A stretch of 64,000 nt of DNA from RGIG426 sp045640165 (GTDB taxonomy: Bacteria; Bacillota; Clostridia; Oscillospirales; Acutalibacteraceae). The stretch spans positions 5,959 through 69,958 of the forward strand of contig JAZUEK010000081.1 in NCBI GenBank assembly GCA_045640165.1, in the 5' to 3' direction. The notes beneath the pieces were generated by a model. It saw nothing but the letters and a program-made list of their open reading frames with translations, was not told the DNA's origin and did no database searches. Shown here piece by piece: positions 52,001 to 61,600 of this stretch. A program made the translations under genes and the position numbers. Numbering within the stretch: position 1 is the stretch's first letter; each line of letters starts with the position of its first letter.

Positions 52001-53452
52001 TGCCGGAATGGAGCGTTCGGGGTCCACAAACGTGTCGAACTCCTCCACAATCTCGCCGTTTTTAAGGCGCACCGCACCGATTTCGATGATGCGGTCGTTT
52101 TGCGCAGACAAACCGGTGGTCTCGAGGTCGAACACCACCACTTCGTCCGTCAAATCGGCATCCGCATCCCCCACCACGGCGTGCACCGCGTCGTTGACAA
52201 AATACGCCTCGACACCGTAAAGAATTTTAATGGGATTGCCTGCCTTTTTCGCATCGGCGGCGGCGTTCATCGCGTCGGGGAACGACTGCACCACACCGTG
52301 GTCGGTAATGGCAATGGCCGGATGTCCCCACGCGGCGGCGCGTTTGACGAGTTCTTTCGTCTCCACCACCGAGTCCATCATCGACATTTTGGTATGCGCG
52401 TGGAGTTCCACGCGTTTTTCGGGAGCGTTATCCGTCTCCTCCACCTTTTTGACAAGCGCGATTTCACGCGGATTCAAAATATTGTCGCGCGCAAACGAGT
52501 CGTAGGCGTATTCGCCGGACACCAAAATGCATTTGCCGACTTTGACGTTCTCCATCTGTTCGATAGCGTCGCCGTCGCGCTTAAATCCAAACCATTTGGA
52601 AACGGTAATTGAACCGGTATGGTCATAGATGTCGAACGTATACTGGATGCGCTCGCCCGAACGGCTTTTGCGCGAATCCACGCGAAACACCTCGCCCCAC
52701 ACCGTATAGCGACCGTTATCCGGCTCGATAGAATCAATCGGCTCGGGCATTCCGGGGGCTTTTTTGCCCATCAACACTTTCGGGTCGGCAAACGACACGG
52801 GAAGTCCTTTAGGAAGCGGCTTTTTCGGGCGCGCCTCTTGCTGCCACACCGGACGTTGCGGTTTTTCTTCCGCCACCGGTGCAGGCGGCGGCACAAACGC
52901 AGGCTTTTCGGGCGGCGGCACCGCATCCATCAGCGAGCGATAGTAGTCCCCGTCGGTGTCCACGCGGTCCTCGCCGGAAAATTCCACCCGAACCGACAAC
53001 CCGAACAAGTCATACACCTGCTTTTCGATGTCGCGGTCGGTTTTGGTTACCGTCATCACGTTACAGCCACCGTTTTGCAACTGCACGCACAAAACGCCCT
53101 CCGAAAGCGTAACCACCGCACCGTCCAGCGTGCCGTTCACCGCTTTGTTGTGGCGTTTCACGAATTCTACCACGGTGGAAAACGCCTCTTCCGAGAACGA
53201 CTCGCTCGGATACCGCGGCGAAATTTCCGCCGACGACAAGGCGAGCGCTTTGGCGACCAGTTCTTCTGCCGCCACGATATCCTCAAACGGGGCAAACGCA
53301 GAGAGCGCCAGTTCCAGCCGCATCGTTTTCGCCGCCTGATCCGCCGATAAACGCGTAATAGCGGCATTGGCCACCGCGTCGCATACCGCGGCTTCCGGCG
53401 CAACGGCGGCGATATATTTTTCAAATGTTTCTAAAAAAGTCGGAGCATTCAT
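49043..53452 (-). CDS. polC: DNA polymerase III PolC-type catalytic subunit
   Basis: PolC is the main replicative polymerase of low-GC Gram-positives. Domains in order are an N-terminal region (~1-220), an OB fold (~235-335), a PHP domain starting ELHAHTKMS (~349), the inserted proofreading exonuclease with FDLETTGLS (~444) and VAHNAAFD, the rest of PHP, and the polymerase with a zinc cysteine set CPHC ... CPEC (~937) and PDIDLNFASEYQ (~990). It ends with a clamp-binding-like QMTLFDF. At 1469 residues it is close to the 1437 of Bacillus. A weak AAAGGA precedes the ATG. It is the last gene of nth-ispG-polC. Confidence 0.98.
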   Translation of the reverse strand: MNAPTFLETFEKYIAAVAPEAAVCDAVANAAITRLSADQAAKTMRLELALSAFAPFEDIVAAEELVAKALALSSAEISPRYPSESFSEEAFSTVVEFVKRHNKAVNGTLDGAVVTLSEGVLCVQLQNGGCNVMTVTKTDRDIEKQVYDLFGLSVRVEFSGEDRVDTDGDYYRSLMDAVPPPEKPAFVPPPAPVAEEKPQRPVWQQEARPKKPLPKGLPVSFADPKVLMGKKAPGMPEPIDSIEPDNGRYTVWGEVFRVDSRKSRSGERIQYTFDIYDHTGSITVSKWFGFKRDGDAIEQMENVKVGKCILVSGEYAYDSFARDNILNPREIALVKKVEETDNAPEKRVELHAHTKMSMMDSVVETKELVKRAAAWGHPAIAITDHGVVQSFPDAMNAAADAKKAGNPIKILYGVEAYFVNDAVHAVVGDADADLTDEVVVFDLETTGLSAQNDRIIEIGAVRLKNGEIVEEFDTFVDPERSIPAKITELTGITGAMVEGAPREGEALDKFYAFCGDTRLIVAHNAAFDTGFVRAAATRLGKDYPFTSIDTVAISRALFPHLKNHKLDTVADYLRLPPFEHHRACDDARELGLIYAKMIEEMATAKGISCVAEINDKAAGVDVKAAHPYHMILFAKNQTGLKNLYQLVTYSHTQTFHRKPRIPKSELMKHREGLLIGSACEQGELFRAIVENKPWGELCNIASFYDFLEVQPLGNNAFMLRPSVKKGETVPPICKDEQGLIEFNKTVIRLGEKLNIPVCATGDVHYLKKEDSIFRAILQAGQGYEDADNQAPLYFRTTDEMLKEFSYLSEEKAREIVIENPRKIADAIENLRPIPLGNYPPHMDGADEDLVRITNERARSIYGDPLPDIVRERLDRELDAIVSNGFAVLYMIAQKLVAYSEKNGYLVGSRGSVGSSFVASMAGISEVNPLSPHYVCPHCHYSEFITDGSVGSGFDLPNKNCPECGTPLKQDGHEIPFETFLGFKGDKTPDIDLNFASEYQTEVHRYTESLFAKNHVFKAGTISTLADKNAYGYVRKYADERNLNLGNAEINRLTVGCTGVKKTTGQHPGGMVVVPDEFDAEDFTPIQHPADKTDSDVLTTHFDFHSIHDTILKLDNLGHVVPTMYKYLEEYTGKSVKDVPMADPKVYQLFTSPEPLGVTKEQIDWPTGTLSLPEMGTPLVTQMLLECRPTCFTDLIQISGLSHGTDVWAGNAQDLIKAGTCTISTVIGTRDSIMVYLMHKGVDPSMAFNIMEKVRKGMVAKHKIDPEQWETMCAAMREHDVPEWYIESCQKIMYMFPKAHAAAYLIAMLRVAWFKVYMPAEYYAAYFTVRCEDFDAALVSDGAGAVKRFIGDVRQNREASAKEKGVADAMQIVYEALQRGVKFLPVDLYKSHATKFLVEDGAIRMPFVAIKGVGEAAAKGLMQARDEEPFFSQDDMQTRGGVSKSVVESLDALGALGNLPKSSQMTLFDF

Positions 53453-53471
53453 AGCGATAGGTTCCTTTGTG

Positions 53472-54524
53472 TTACAGCTTTTCGATTTCGTTCATCAAAC
53501 AATCTACGGCGTCCGCCTCGTCCACCGTATACAGAATCTCGCCTTTGCGGAAAATAACGGCTTTTCCGTCACCGCCGGCAAGTCCCACGTCGGCCTCGCG
53601 CGCTTCGCCCGGGCCGTTGACCACACATCCCATTACCGCGACGGTAATCGGTTTGTGGACGGATTGCAAGCGACGTTCCACCTCGGTCGCCATACCGATT
53701 AAATCCACCGCCGTCCGTCCGCAGGTCGGGCAGGAAACGAGTTTCGGCTCGTCGTCGCGGCAACCGCAAGCTTCCAGAATAGCTTTGCCGGCACGCACTT
53801 CCTCGGTCGTGTCCGCGGTGAGCGACACGCGAATGGTATCGCCGATACCGTCAAGGAGCAGTGCCCCGATACCGGCCGCCGACTTGATAGTTCCGCGATA
53901 GGCGGTGCCCGTCTCGGTCACGCCGAGATGCAGCGGATAGTCACACGCGGCGGCGGTCAAGCGATACGCCTGCACCATCGTCGGCACGTGGGACGACTTA
54001 ATGGAAAGCACGATATCGTGAAAATCGAATTTTTCGAGAAGGCTCGCATGGTACAACGCGCTGTCGCGCAACGCCTCGGCCGTCGGATGGCCGTACTTTG
54101 CGAGGATGCTCTTCTCGAGCGAGCCGGAGTTGACTCCGATGCGAATCGGGATGTTTTTTTGACGGCAGGCATCCGCCACCGCTTTCACGCGGTCATCTCC
54201 GCCGATGTTGCCGGGGTTTAGGCGAATTTTATCCACTCCTGCCGCCACGCAATCGAGCGCTAAGCGATAGTCAAAATGAATATCCGCGACCAGCGGAATG
54301 GAAATGGCTTCTTTGATAGCCGGCACCAGCGCCACGGCATCTTTGTTCGGGATGGCAACGCGCAAAATCTCACAGCCTGCGTCTTGCAACACGCGCGCTT
54401 GCGCGACGTTGCCGGCGATATCCGCCGCCGGAACGTTTAACATCGACTGCACACTCACGCGCGCACCGCCGCCGATTTGCACGTTTCCGGCCATCACCGC
54501 ACGGCTTTTTCTTCTTTCGCTCAT
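53472..54524 (-). CDS. ispG: 4-hydroxy-3-methylbut-2-en-1-yl diphosphate synthase
   Basis: IspG (GcpE) is an iron-sulphur enzyme of the MEP isoprenoid pathway that converts MEcPP to HMBPP. The barrel domain carries SVQSMLNVPAAD, PLVADIHFDYRLAL, KIRLNPGNIG and GVNSGSLE. The cluster ligands lie in VSCPTCGRT (~265) and GCVVNGPGEA (~300). ATG at 54524 has AAAGGG 8 nt upstream; the GTG at 54533 overlaps the nth stop and is a less likely start. At 350 residues it is the short bacterial form. Confidence 0.97.
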   Translation of the reverse strand: MSERRKSRAVMAGNVQIGGGARVSVQSMLNVPAADIAGNVAQARVLQDAGCEILRVAIPNKDAVALVPAIKEAISIPLVADIHFDYRLALDCVAAGVDKIRLNPGNIGGDDRVKAVADACRQKNIPIRIGVNSGSLEKSILAKYGHPTAEALRDSALYHASLLEKFDFHDIVLSIKSSHVPTMVQAYRLTAAACDYPLHLGVTETGTAYRGTIKSAAGIGALLLDGIGDTIRVSLTADTTEEVRAGKAILEACGCRDDEPKLVSCPTCGRTAVDLIGMATEVERRLQSVHKPITVAVMGCVVNGPGEAREADVGLAGGDGKAVIFRKGEILYTVDEADAVDCLMNEIEKL

Positions 54525-54529
54525 CTCGC

Positions 54530-55156
54530 TCACCCTTTCCCCTTACATACATCCGAAAGCACACACCCGTCGCATTTCGGGCTACGCGCCGTACACACGT
54601 CTCGCCCGAACATCACGAGCCGATGACAAAAATCGTTGCTTTCGGCCGGTTCTAAAATCGCTTTTAACTGGCGTTCGACCACCACGGGGTTTTGGCTGTC
54701 GCACAGCCCGAGACGGTTCGAAATGCGAATACAGTGCGTATCCGCCACCACCGCCGGTTTTTTATACACGTCGCCGACAATCAGATTGGCGGTTTTGCGC
54801 CCGACGCCGGACAACTTCACCAGTTCCTCCACCGTATCGGGAACGACACCGCCGTACTCGTTAATCAGCGCACGGCTCATCAACACAAGGTCTTTTGCTT
54901 TTCCGCGGAAAAATCCACAAGAATGGATATACGGCTCCACGTCGGTCGGCTCAGCCGCCGCCATCGCCTCAGGCGACGGAAACCGCTCAAACAGCGCCGG
55001 CGTCACCAAATTGACGCGCGCATCGGTGCATTGCGCGGAAAGGCGCGTAGCCACCAGCAGCTGCCACGGATCGGCGTAACACAGCGAACAAATCGCTTCG
55101 GGATAACGCGATTTCAAGCGTTTTACCGCCTCGCTCGCCCGTTGTTTTTTCGTCAT
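54530..55156 (-). CDS. nth: Endonuclease III
   Basis: Endonuclease III is a DNA glycosylase/AP lyase for oxidised pyrimidines. The helix-hairpin-helix LSGVGRKTANLIVG holds the catalytic Lys (~120), VADTHCIRISNRLG the catalytic Asp (~137), and the C-terminal C-x6-C-x2-C-x5-C set (CTARSPKCDGCVLSDVC) binds a 4Fe-4S cluster. At 208 residues it has normal length. ATG at 55156 is chosen; the upstream extension covers the promoter. The Shine-Dalgarno is weak. It is the first gene of nth-ispG-polC. Confidence 0.97.
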   Translation of the reverse strand: MTKKQRASEAVKRLKSRYPEAICSLCYADPWQLLVATRLSAQCTDARVNLVTPALFERFPSPEAMAAAEPTDVEPYIHSCGFFRGKAKDLVLMSRALINEYGGVVPDTVEELVKLSGVGRKTANLIVGDVYKKPAVVADTHCIRISNRLGLCDSQNPVVVERQLKAILEPAESNDFCHRLVMFGRDVCTARSPKCDGCVLSDVCKGKG

Positions 55157-55193
55157 CGCCGTCGCCGCCTTTCCATTTGTCGTATACGGATTT

Positions 55194-55222
55194 ATTGTAC
55201 CATTTTTTTCTTCGTTTTGCAA
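55194..55222 (-). promoter_or_regulatory. Promoter of nth-ispG-polC
   Basis: TTGCAA (55217-55222) and TACAAT (55194-55199) are 17 nt apart on the minus strand, 38 nt before the nth ATG. Confidence 0.75.
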
Positions 55223-55291
55223 CCACCTTTGCTCCTTTTTTTCTGTACTTTCAGTATAGCAATTTTGCCGCGACATTTTCGGTACACGCCC

Positions 55292-55320
55292 TTGAAAAAT
55301 CAAAAGAAATATGCTATACT
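55292..55320 (+). promoter_or_regulatory. Promoter of the esterase-rarA unit
   Basis: TTGAAA (55292-55297) and TATACT (55315-55320) are 17 nt apart, 28 nt before the esterase ATG. It is divergent from the nth promoter about 70 nt away. Confidence 0.78.
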
Positions 55321-55347
55321 GAACGTATCTTTGAAAGGAGTGGGCAT

Positions 55348-56112
55348 ATGGCAGTTTTTGAGGGAAGCCTCTATTCCGAAGCGATGCAAATGCAAACGGG
55401 TGTGACCGTGATTTTTCCGGAAGGAAGCGCGGCAAAACCCTTAAAAGACGGGACATTCCCCGTATTATACCTGCTCCACGGGCTCGAGGATGACCACACC
55501 TGCTGGCTTCACCGCACCCGTATCGACTACTATCTCCGCGGCAAAAACCTCGTGGTCGTGATGCCGGAAGTCCAGCGCAGTTTCTATTCGGATATGGCGC
55601 ATGGACTCCCCTATTTCACCTATATCACCGAAGACCTGCCGCGCATGATAAAACAGATGTTTAACGTCACCGACGATCCGCGCCACACCTATATTGCCGG
55701 ACTTTCCATGGGCGGCTACGGCGCGCTCAAATGCGCGTTGCGCAACCCGAATGCCTATGCGGCGGTCGGCGCGTTCTCTTCTGCAGCGGACGTGCGTCAA
55801 GAGGTGGAAGATCCGGCGCACAGCCCGTTTCTCCCCGGCGAAGCGTATGGCATTTTCGGCGAGCGACTGACGTCGGAAAACGACCTTTTGATGCTCACCG
55901 CCAAAGCCGCGAAAGAGCACATCGCGCTTCCGCCGATGTATATCGCGTGCGGACTGTCCGACCCGTTATATGACGCGAACAAACGCCTGCGCACCCAACT
56001 CGATTTCTTAAAAATCCCCTACGCCTACGAAGAGTGGGCCGGCGCACATAACTGGGATTTCTGGGACAAGGCGATTCAAAACTTTTTGCAATTTATTCTC
56101 CCGAACGACTGA
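55348..56112 (+). CDS. Esterase D/FrmB-like alpha/beta hydrolase
   Basis: The 254-residue cytosolic hydrolase resembles the tributyrin esterase (EstA) and S-formylglutathione hydrolase group. PVLYLLHGLEDDHTCW forms the oxyanion region, GLSMGGYGA the nucleophile elbow (Ser ~118), and GAHNWDFWD the catalytic His (~233). No signal peptide is present. AAAGGAG precedes the ATG. rarA follows 22 nt downstream, so the pair is probably co-transcribed. Likely substrates are short-chain or acetyl esters; not determined. Confidence 0.88.
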   Translation: MAVFEGSLYSEAMQMQTGVTVIFPEGSAAKPLKDGTFPVLYLLHGLEDDHTCWLHRTRIDYYLRGKNLVVVMPEVQRSFYSDMAHGLPYFTYITEDLPRMIKQMFNVTDDPRHTYIAGLSMGGYGALKCALRNPNAYAAVGAFSSAADVRQEVEDPAHSPFLPGEAYGIFGERLTSENDLLMLTAKAAKEHIALPPMYIACGLSDPLYDANKRLRTQLDFLKIPYAYEEWAGAHNWDFWDKAIQNFLQFILPND

Positions 56113-56133
56113 TTTTGAAAGGAGGCGGCGCAA

Positions 56134-57402
56134 ATGAAAGCTCCCCTCGCAGACCGCATGCGCCCGAACACGCTCGATGACGTGGTCGGTCAACCCCATT
56201 TGCTCGGCGACGGCAAAGCCCTGCGCCGCATCATTGAATCCAACGACATCCCGAACCTGATTTTTTACGGTCCGTCGGGCGTCGGCAAAACCACCATCGC
56301 GCGCATTATTGCCGAGCGCACGGATATGCGCTTGCATAAACTCAACGGCACCAACGCCTCCACCGCCGACATCAAAGCCGTGGTGGAAGAAACGCAAACA
56401 CTCGCCGGTGCCGGTGGAATTCTCCTTTATCTCGACGAGATTCAGTACTTTAACAAAAAACAACAGCAAACGCTCCTCGAACATATCGAAAACGGCGACA
56501 TTACGCTCATCGCCTCCACCACCGAAAACCCCTATTTTTACGTATACAGCGCGATTTTGAGCCGCTCCACCGTGTTTGAATTCAAAGCGGTTGAGCCGGA
56601 GGATGCCGAGCCGGCCATTCGCCGCGGTTTTGCTTTTTTGGAAGAGGAAAACGGCTGTAAAATCGCCGTGGAAGACGGCGTCGTCTCCTACATCGCCTCC
56701 GCCTGCGGCGGCGACGTACGCAAAGCGCCCAACGCCGTGGAACTGTGCGCCCTCACCGCCACCCCGAACAAAGACGGCTCACGCACCGTGTCGCTCGACC
56801 TTGCCACCCAGTTGGCGCAAAAAAACGCCCTGCGCTATGACCGCGCAGGCGACGAACATTACGACATCATCTCCGCTTACCAAAAATCCATGCGCGGCTC
56901 CGACCCGGATGCGGCGCTCCACTACTTGGCGCGCCTACTCGAAGCCGGTGATCTGCCGTCCGCCTGCCGCCGCCTACTCGTGTGCGCGTCGGAAGACGTA
57001 GGCCTCGCCTATCCTCAAATTTTGCCCATCGTCAACGCGGCGGTGGATATGGCGTTACAACTCGGTATGCCGGAAGCGCGTATTCCGCTTGCCGATGCGG
57101 TTGTGTTGGTCGCCACCGCACCCAAATCCAACTCCGTTTATTGCGGCATCAATCAGGCGATGCGCGACGTACAAGCCGGCAAAGCCGGTCCCATTCCGCG
57201 GCAACTGCAAAACAAGCATTTTGACGGTGAAGACCAGGAGAAAAAGGGACAGTTTTACCTCTATCCCCACCATTTCCCCCACCACTGGACAAAACAACAA
57301 TATCTGCCGGATAACCTCAAAGACACCACGTATTACACCCCCGGCGACAACAAAAATGAGGCCGCATTTGCGGACTATTGGAAAAAAATCAAAGACAAAT
57401 AA
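56134..57402 (+). CDS. rarA: Replication-associated recombination protein A (MgsA family)
   Basis: RarA is a clamp-loader-like AAA+ ATPase acting at stalled replication forks. Walker A is GPSGVGKTT (~46-54), Walker B LLYLDEIQYF, sensor 1 ASTTENP, and the C-terminal tetramerisation domain contains YDIISAYQKSMRGSDPDAAL, ASEDVGLAYP and GCPEA-like GMPEARIPLADAV. At 422 residues it is full length. AGGAGG lies upstream of the ATG. It ends at a bidirectional terminator. Confidence 0.96.
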   Translation: MKAPLADRMRPNTLDDVVGQPHLLGDGKALRRIIESNDIPNLIFYGPSGVGKTTIARIIAERTDMRLHKLNGTNASTADIKAVVEETQTLAGAGGILLYLDEIQYFNKKQQQTLLEHIENGDITLIASTTENPYFYVYSAILSRSTVFEFKAVEPEDAEPAIRRGFAFLEEENGCKIAVEDGVVSYIASACGGDVRKAPNAVELCALTATPNKDGSRTVSLDLATQLAQKNALRYDRAGDEHYDIISAYQKSMRGSDPDAALHYLARLLEAGDLPSACRRLLVCASEDVGLAYPQILPIVNAAVDMALQLGMPEARIPLADAVVLVATAPKSNSVYCGINQAMRDVQAGKAGPIPRQLQNKHFDGEDQEKKGQFYLYPHHFPHHWTKQQYLPDNLKDTTYYTPGDNKNEAAFADYWKKIKDK

Positions 57403-57438
57403 AAAAAGAACCCTGCCGCCACAGCAGGGTTCTTTTTT
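57402..57438. terminator. Bidirectional terminator between rarA and the YD-repeat dockerin gene
   Basis: AAAAAAGAACCCTGC and its complement pair around a 7-nt loop directly after the rarA stop. The minus-strand gene ends 7 nt beyond it. Confidence 0.88.
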
Positions 57439-57444
57439 ATGCTT

Positions 57445-58530
57445 TTACGTCGCATCCGTGTAGTAATACCGGTCGCTCCACAAGACGGTCTTACCGTCCC
57501 AACTGACACACACCGCTTTTTGCGGCGCATTTTTCTGGCTAAAGTGATATTTCCACAAATCAGAACCGTCGGTTAAAAGATAGGCAATCGGCGTTTCGAG
57601 TTCCGCTTTGGCGGCATAGGTGTAATCCACGCGCGCATCCAATATCCCTTTTTCGTCGAGATAGGTGTGCGTTGTCAGGTTTCCGGCGGCATTATAGGTA
57701 AATTTCTCGCTCCCCACAAGCGCTTTATCATACCCGTAGCGCTTGATTTCAGACGTGTTTCCATTGTCGTCGTAGGCATAGGTCACGTAGCCGAACAAAC
57801 TTCCGTCCGCGGCGAACGACTCCTCTTTTTGGAGTTGCTTTTTTGCGTTATAGGTATACACCGTCTTGCCGGCATTCTTGCCGTTTGCGTCCAAATCGTG
57901 TTCCGCCGTTCGGTTGCCGTCGGCATTGTAGTCGAACGTGGTTTTTGAGAGCACCGTTCCGCCGCCGTTCGTCTTGGTCACAGCGGAAATCCGCCCGGCG
58001 GCGTTGTAGGTGGTCGCCGCCATCACCGTGCGCTCGTCGTCTTCGGTGTGCACCCACAAAATCTCACGATTTTTGTTGTCGTAGGTGTATTCTTTTTTCC
58101 AAATCAACGTGCCGTCCGGCTCACGGTCGGTAATGAATGTCAGGTTGCCTTTAGCGTTAAACGTATAGAAATTGATTTCAAAATTCACGTCGTCGGCGTC
58201 GTAATGATACACCGAGCGAAGCACTTTTTTTGCCGCAGGCTGACTGCCGTCGATGGTATCAATCAACTCGGCCAGATACATCCGCAAAATCAACACGTCT
58301 TTCATATTGACCTCGCGATCGCCGTTGCAATCCGCCGCCGCCATCAGGATATGTACTTCCATATCCGCCATATATTTACGCAACGTCAACACGTCTTTGG
58401 AGTTGATGGCGCCGTCGGTATTCGCATCGCCGTAGGTAGGAGACGCGGTGCTTTTTGTCGTTTCCGCCGCAGCGGAAAGCGGCGTCAAGAGACACAGCGC
58501 CGCCAACAACGCCGCCAACAATCGTTTCAC
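57445..58530 (-). CDS. Secreted dockerin protein with YD/RHS-like repeats
   Basis: A signal peptide (residues 1-~22, LLAALLAALCLLTPLSAAA) precedes a two-repeat dockerin (~31-95; GDANTDGAINSKDVLTLRKY and ADCNGDREVNMKDVLILRMY). The rest (~105-340) is a run of ~21-residue units such as YTYDNKNREILW, TTYNAAGRISAVT, FDYNADGNRTAEH and YTYNAKKQLQKEE, the pattern of YD (RHS-type) repeats that build beta-sheet shells or carbohydrate-binding surfaces. No toxin domain is seen. The start is GTG with AAGGGGGG upstream and its own promoter. It probably docks on the same scaffold as its neighbours; ligand unknown. Confidence 0.87.
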   Translation of the reverse strand: MKRLLAALLAALCLLTPLSAAAETTKSTASPTYGDANTDGAINSKDVLTLRKYMADMEVHILMAAADCNGDREVNMKDVLILRMYLAELIDTIDGSQPAAKKVLRSVYHYDADDVNFEINFYTFNAKGNLTFITDREPDGTLIWKKEYTYDNKNREILWVHTEDDERTVMAATTYNAAGRISAVTKTNGGGTVLSKTTFDYNADGNRTAEHDLDANGKNAGKTVYTYNAKKQLQKEESFAADGSLFGYVTYAYDDNGNTSEIKRYGYDKALVGSEKFTYNAAGNLTTHTYLDEKGILDARVDYTYAAKAELETPIAYLLTDGSDLWKYHFSQKNAPQKAVCVSWDGKTVLWSDRYYYTDAT

Positions 58531-58565
58531 ACCGAGCCCCCCTTTTTCGTCAAAATTCTCCTAAA

Positions 58566-58594
58566 ATTATAGAATATTTCCTCTCTAAAGTCAA
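58566..58594 (-). promoter_or_regulatory. Promoter of the YD-repeat dockerin gene
   Basis: TTGACT (58589-58594) and a perfect TATAAT (58566-58571) are 17 nt apart on the minus strand, 36 nt before the GTG start. Confidence 0.82.
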
Positions 58595-58595
58595 G

Positions 58596-58627
58596 AAAAA
58601 TCCCCCGTCACACGACGGGGGATTTTT
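58596..58627 (-). terminator. Intrinsic terminator of the second giant gene
   Basis: AAAAATCCCCCGTC and GACGGGGGATTTTT pair around a 4-nt loop, 8 nt after the stop codon at 58636. Confidence 0.9.
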
Positions 58628-58635
58628 GGAAAAAC

Positions 58636-61600
58636 TCAGTTTTTGATAACGCCGACTTGGCCGACGGCATAACGCTGAACATTCAAGTTGCTGTCGAGAT
58701 AGTAGCGGTTCAAGGTCAGCTTATTGCCGGTGGAATCTACATCCACCACCATAAAGGACGACTCAATACCTGCCATCTGCTCATGGAGCATCAAATCCGG
58801 ATACGAGCAGGTCTTTCCATCCTTGCCCTGGAACATCGCGCCGGTACCACCGGCTTCCAAATCACTGCCAAGGCCGGAAGCCGCGTTTTGCAGATAAATC
58901 GTGCCGCTGCCGGATTGGAAATACTTGGTGTCGCTACCGCTAATCGTGGTATAGGAGGTAGTCGCCACCTGCTCGTTTCTCAACGGATACGTGGTGTAAT
59001 AGTCCTCGTTAACGTGCGCGCTGACCACAAAGTCCACATTGTTGTTGTCAATAACCTGAATCAACGCAGCACGGCCGTCGCTGGCATCCACATCACGCTC
59101 GGTGTGCGCATACAGCGAGAAGTGCAGGAACACCATCTTGAATTTTGCGGTGCTGCTGCTGAGGTCCGATTGCAGCCAATTCGTCTGGTCGGAAACCACG
59201 CCGTTTTTGCCGCTATCCAACACCGCAATATGGAGATCGCCGTACTCATAAGAGAAGCAGCTCTTACCGGCAACACCCACGGTGTTGTTAAAGAACCGTT
59301 GGACATACCCACCGTCGTGGTTACCATCGGCGATCGACCACGGATGCTCCGCAAAAATGGAGGTGTTGCTGTTCATATTGTTACAGCCGTTAATCATATT
59401 GCGCCACACGGAAATGGTATCTCCGCCGCCGTCACTACTGTAAACGAAGTCGCCGCCGGACACAAAGAACGGGGCGTTCGGCGCCACCGAAAGCGCTTTG
59501 TTGAAGAGCGCATTCATACCGGCATACCCTTTCTTGTCACCCTGCTCCGGCTGGGTATCCGCCGTATAGATGAACGAGAAATTCCCGACATTCTGCGAAC
59601 GGGTAGTGAAGGTGTAAATCGGGCTCCACACATTGGAGTCGCTGTCACCCACGCGGTAGGAGTAGGTGGTGTTTAAGCTCAAGCCGTCAATCACCGCTTT
59701 GTGCGCGTAGGTCGTTTTGGCAACCGGCGGATTCCCTTTATAAACATAGGTGAACTCATAGGTTGTCGGATCATAGTCCTCATATTCGTTCATCGTGTAG
59801 GTGGTCGTGTTGGCGGTGATGTTCCGCGCGGAGTTAAACGCGCTTGCATCCGTTGCCGTTCCCTGCACAATCTGAATCTTCGGGCTGGTCAACGCCACAA
59901 AGCTATGGAACGACACACCGTACTCGGTGCATTCCTTATTGGCGTAGGTCAGCGTCACAAGGTCGATATCCTCGCTGCCGAGGATAGTCGGCGTCGGCGT
60001 GTCACCGCCCTCAACCGTTACACCGGTCGTGTCCGGCTCGCCCCACGTCACGACACCGTCGTGCGCGTGGAACGCCTGCACGGTGTATTTCGCGCCGGAA
60101 ACCGCTTTGCTGTTCGTATCGGTATAGGAAACGGTCGAAGCGCCAAGCACGGTTTTCACCGTCTTCCACGCCGAGCCGTTCCAGCGATACAGACGATAAC
60201 CCGTCGCGCCATTCACCGCGTTCCACGTAATGGTCGCACCGGAGCTAACTTTGGTCGCCGTACCGAGAATCGGTGCCGAAAGGTTCACACGACCGCGCAT
60301 ACCGAGCGGATCGTAGGTGCTCCATTTCGTGGAGTCGCCGGAGCCGGTGTACGCCTGCACAGTGTAGGCGTATTCCGCGCCGATAACGATGTCGTAGTCG
60401 GTATAGGTCAAGGTATTGTTGTTCGCGATGGTGGTCACCGTTTTCCAACTGCCGAGCGTTTGGTTTTCCACCGTGCGGCGATAGATGCGATAGCCGGAAG
60501 CACTGCTCACTTTCGCCCAGGTAATCTTAATACCGAGGTTGTCGGCAGTGGCCGTTCCCACGTCCGGCGCGCCAAAGGTCGCCGTCGCGGTCACACCGGT
60601 GGCGTCATAGCCGCTCCACGCGGTCTCGCTACCCACAGTGACAAACGCCTGCACCGTAAAGGTGACCGCTTCGCCGGCATTAAGGCCGGTCACGGCAAGC
60701 GAGGTCGCCGTACCGTCGTTAAGGGTTTTCACGGTGTTCCACGCGCCGTTCACTTTCTTATACACGCGATAGCCGGACGCGCCGGAAACCGCATCCCACG
60801 AAACAGTAATGCCGTCCGCCGTCGCGGTTGCGCGCAGATTGGTCGGCGTCGGAACGTCGCTTTCTTCCTGCTGATTCTCATACGTGGCGATCACCATCAC
60901 GTTAGACGCCGGCATCGTAAATTTGTTGTTGGCGATCGTCACGGTATTCGGGGTAATCGTCCAGCCGGTAAAGACCTTGCCGCTCGGCGCCGCACCCGGC
61001 GTCAGCGTAATGGTCTCCCCTACGTTGGCGCTGGATTTGCTCGCCGAACCGCCGGTCACGGAAATCGTGTAGGAAATCGCTTTGTAGGTCGCTTCCACCG
61101 ACACGTTACCGGCAGGCATCGTGAACGTGGTGGAGAACGAGGTGGCGCTTGCAAACGTCACGGCGGTCGAGCCGGATTTCACGACCCATTTGTCGAATGC
61201 ATAGCCCTCGGCCGGTTCATCCGCAACCAGCGTCACGCTGTCGCCCACACCGGCGATTTCCGGGAACGCCGCGCCGTTGGAGACGGTCACGGTGTAGTCG
61301 ATTTTCTTAAACTGTGCCGTCACGGTCACGCCGTACGCCGGCATTACGAAGGTGGTCTGCGGTTTGGTTGCATCCGCAAATTCCACGCCGTCCTCCGACA
61401 CCCATTGGTCGAAGGTGTAACCACTTGCCGCCGTACCGGCAACGAGCGAAATCGTCGTTCCGGCTTCGGCGGCCTCTTTGTCCGCCGTACCGCTGTTGAC
61501 AACGATGTTGTAGGTCTCGGTCACCGGCGTCGGCTGGGTCTCGCTCGGTTGTGTTTGGCTTGTCTCGGGAATGTGATCGCCCTCAACGAGGATAAAGTCA

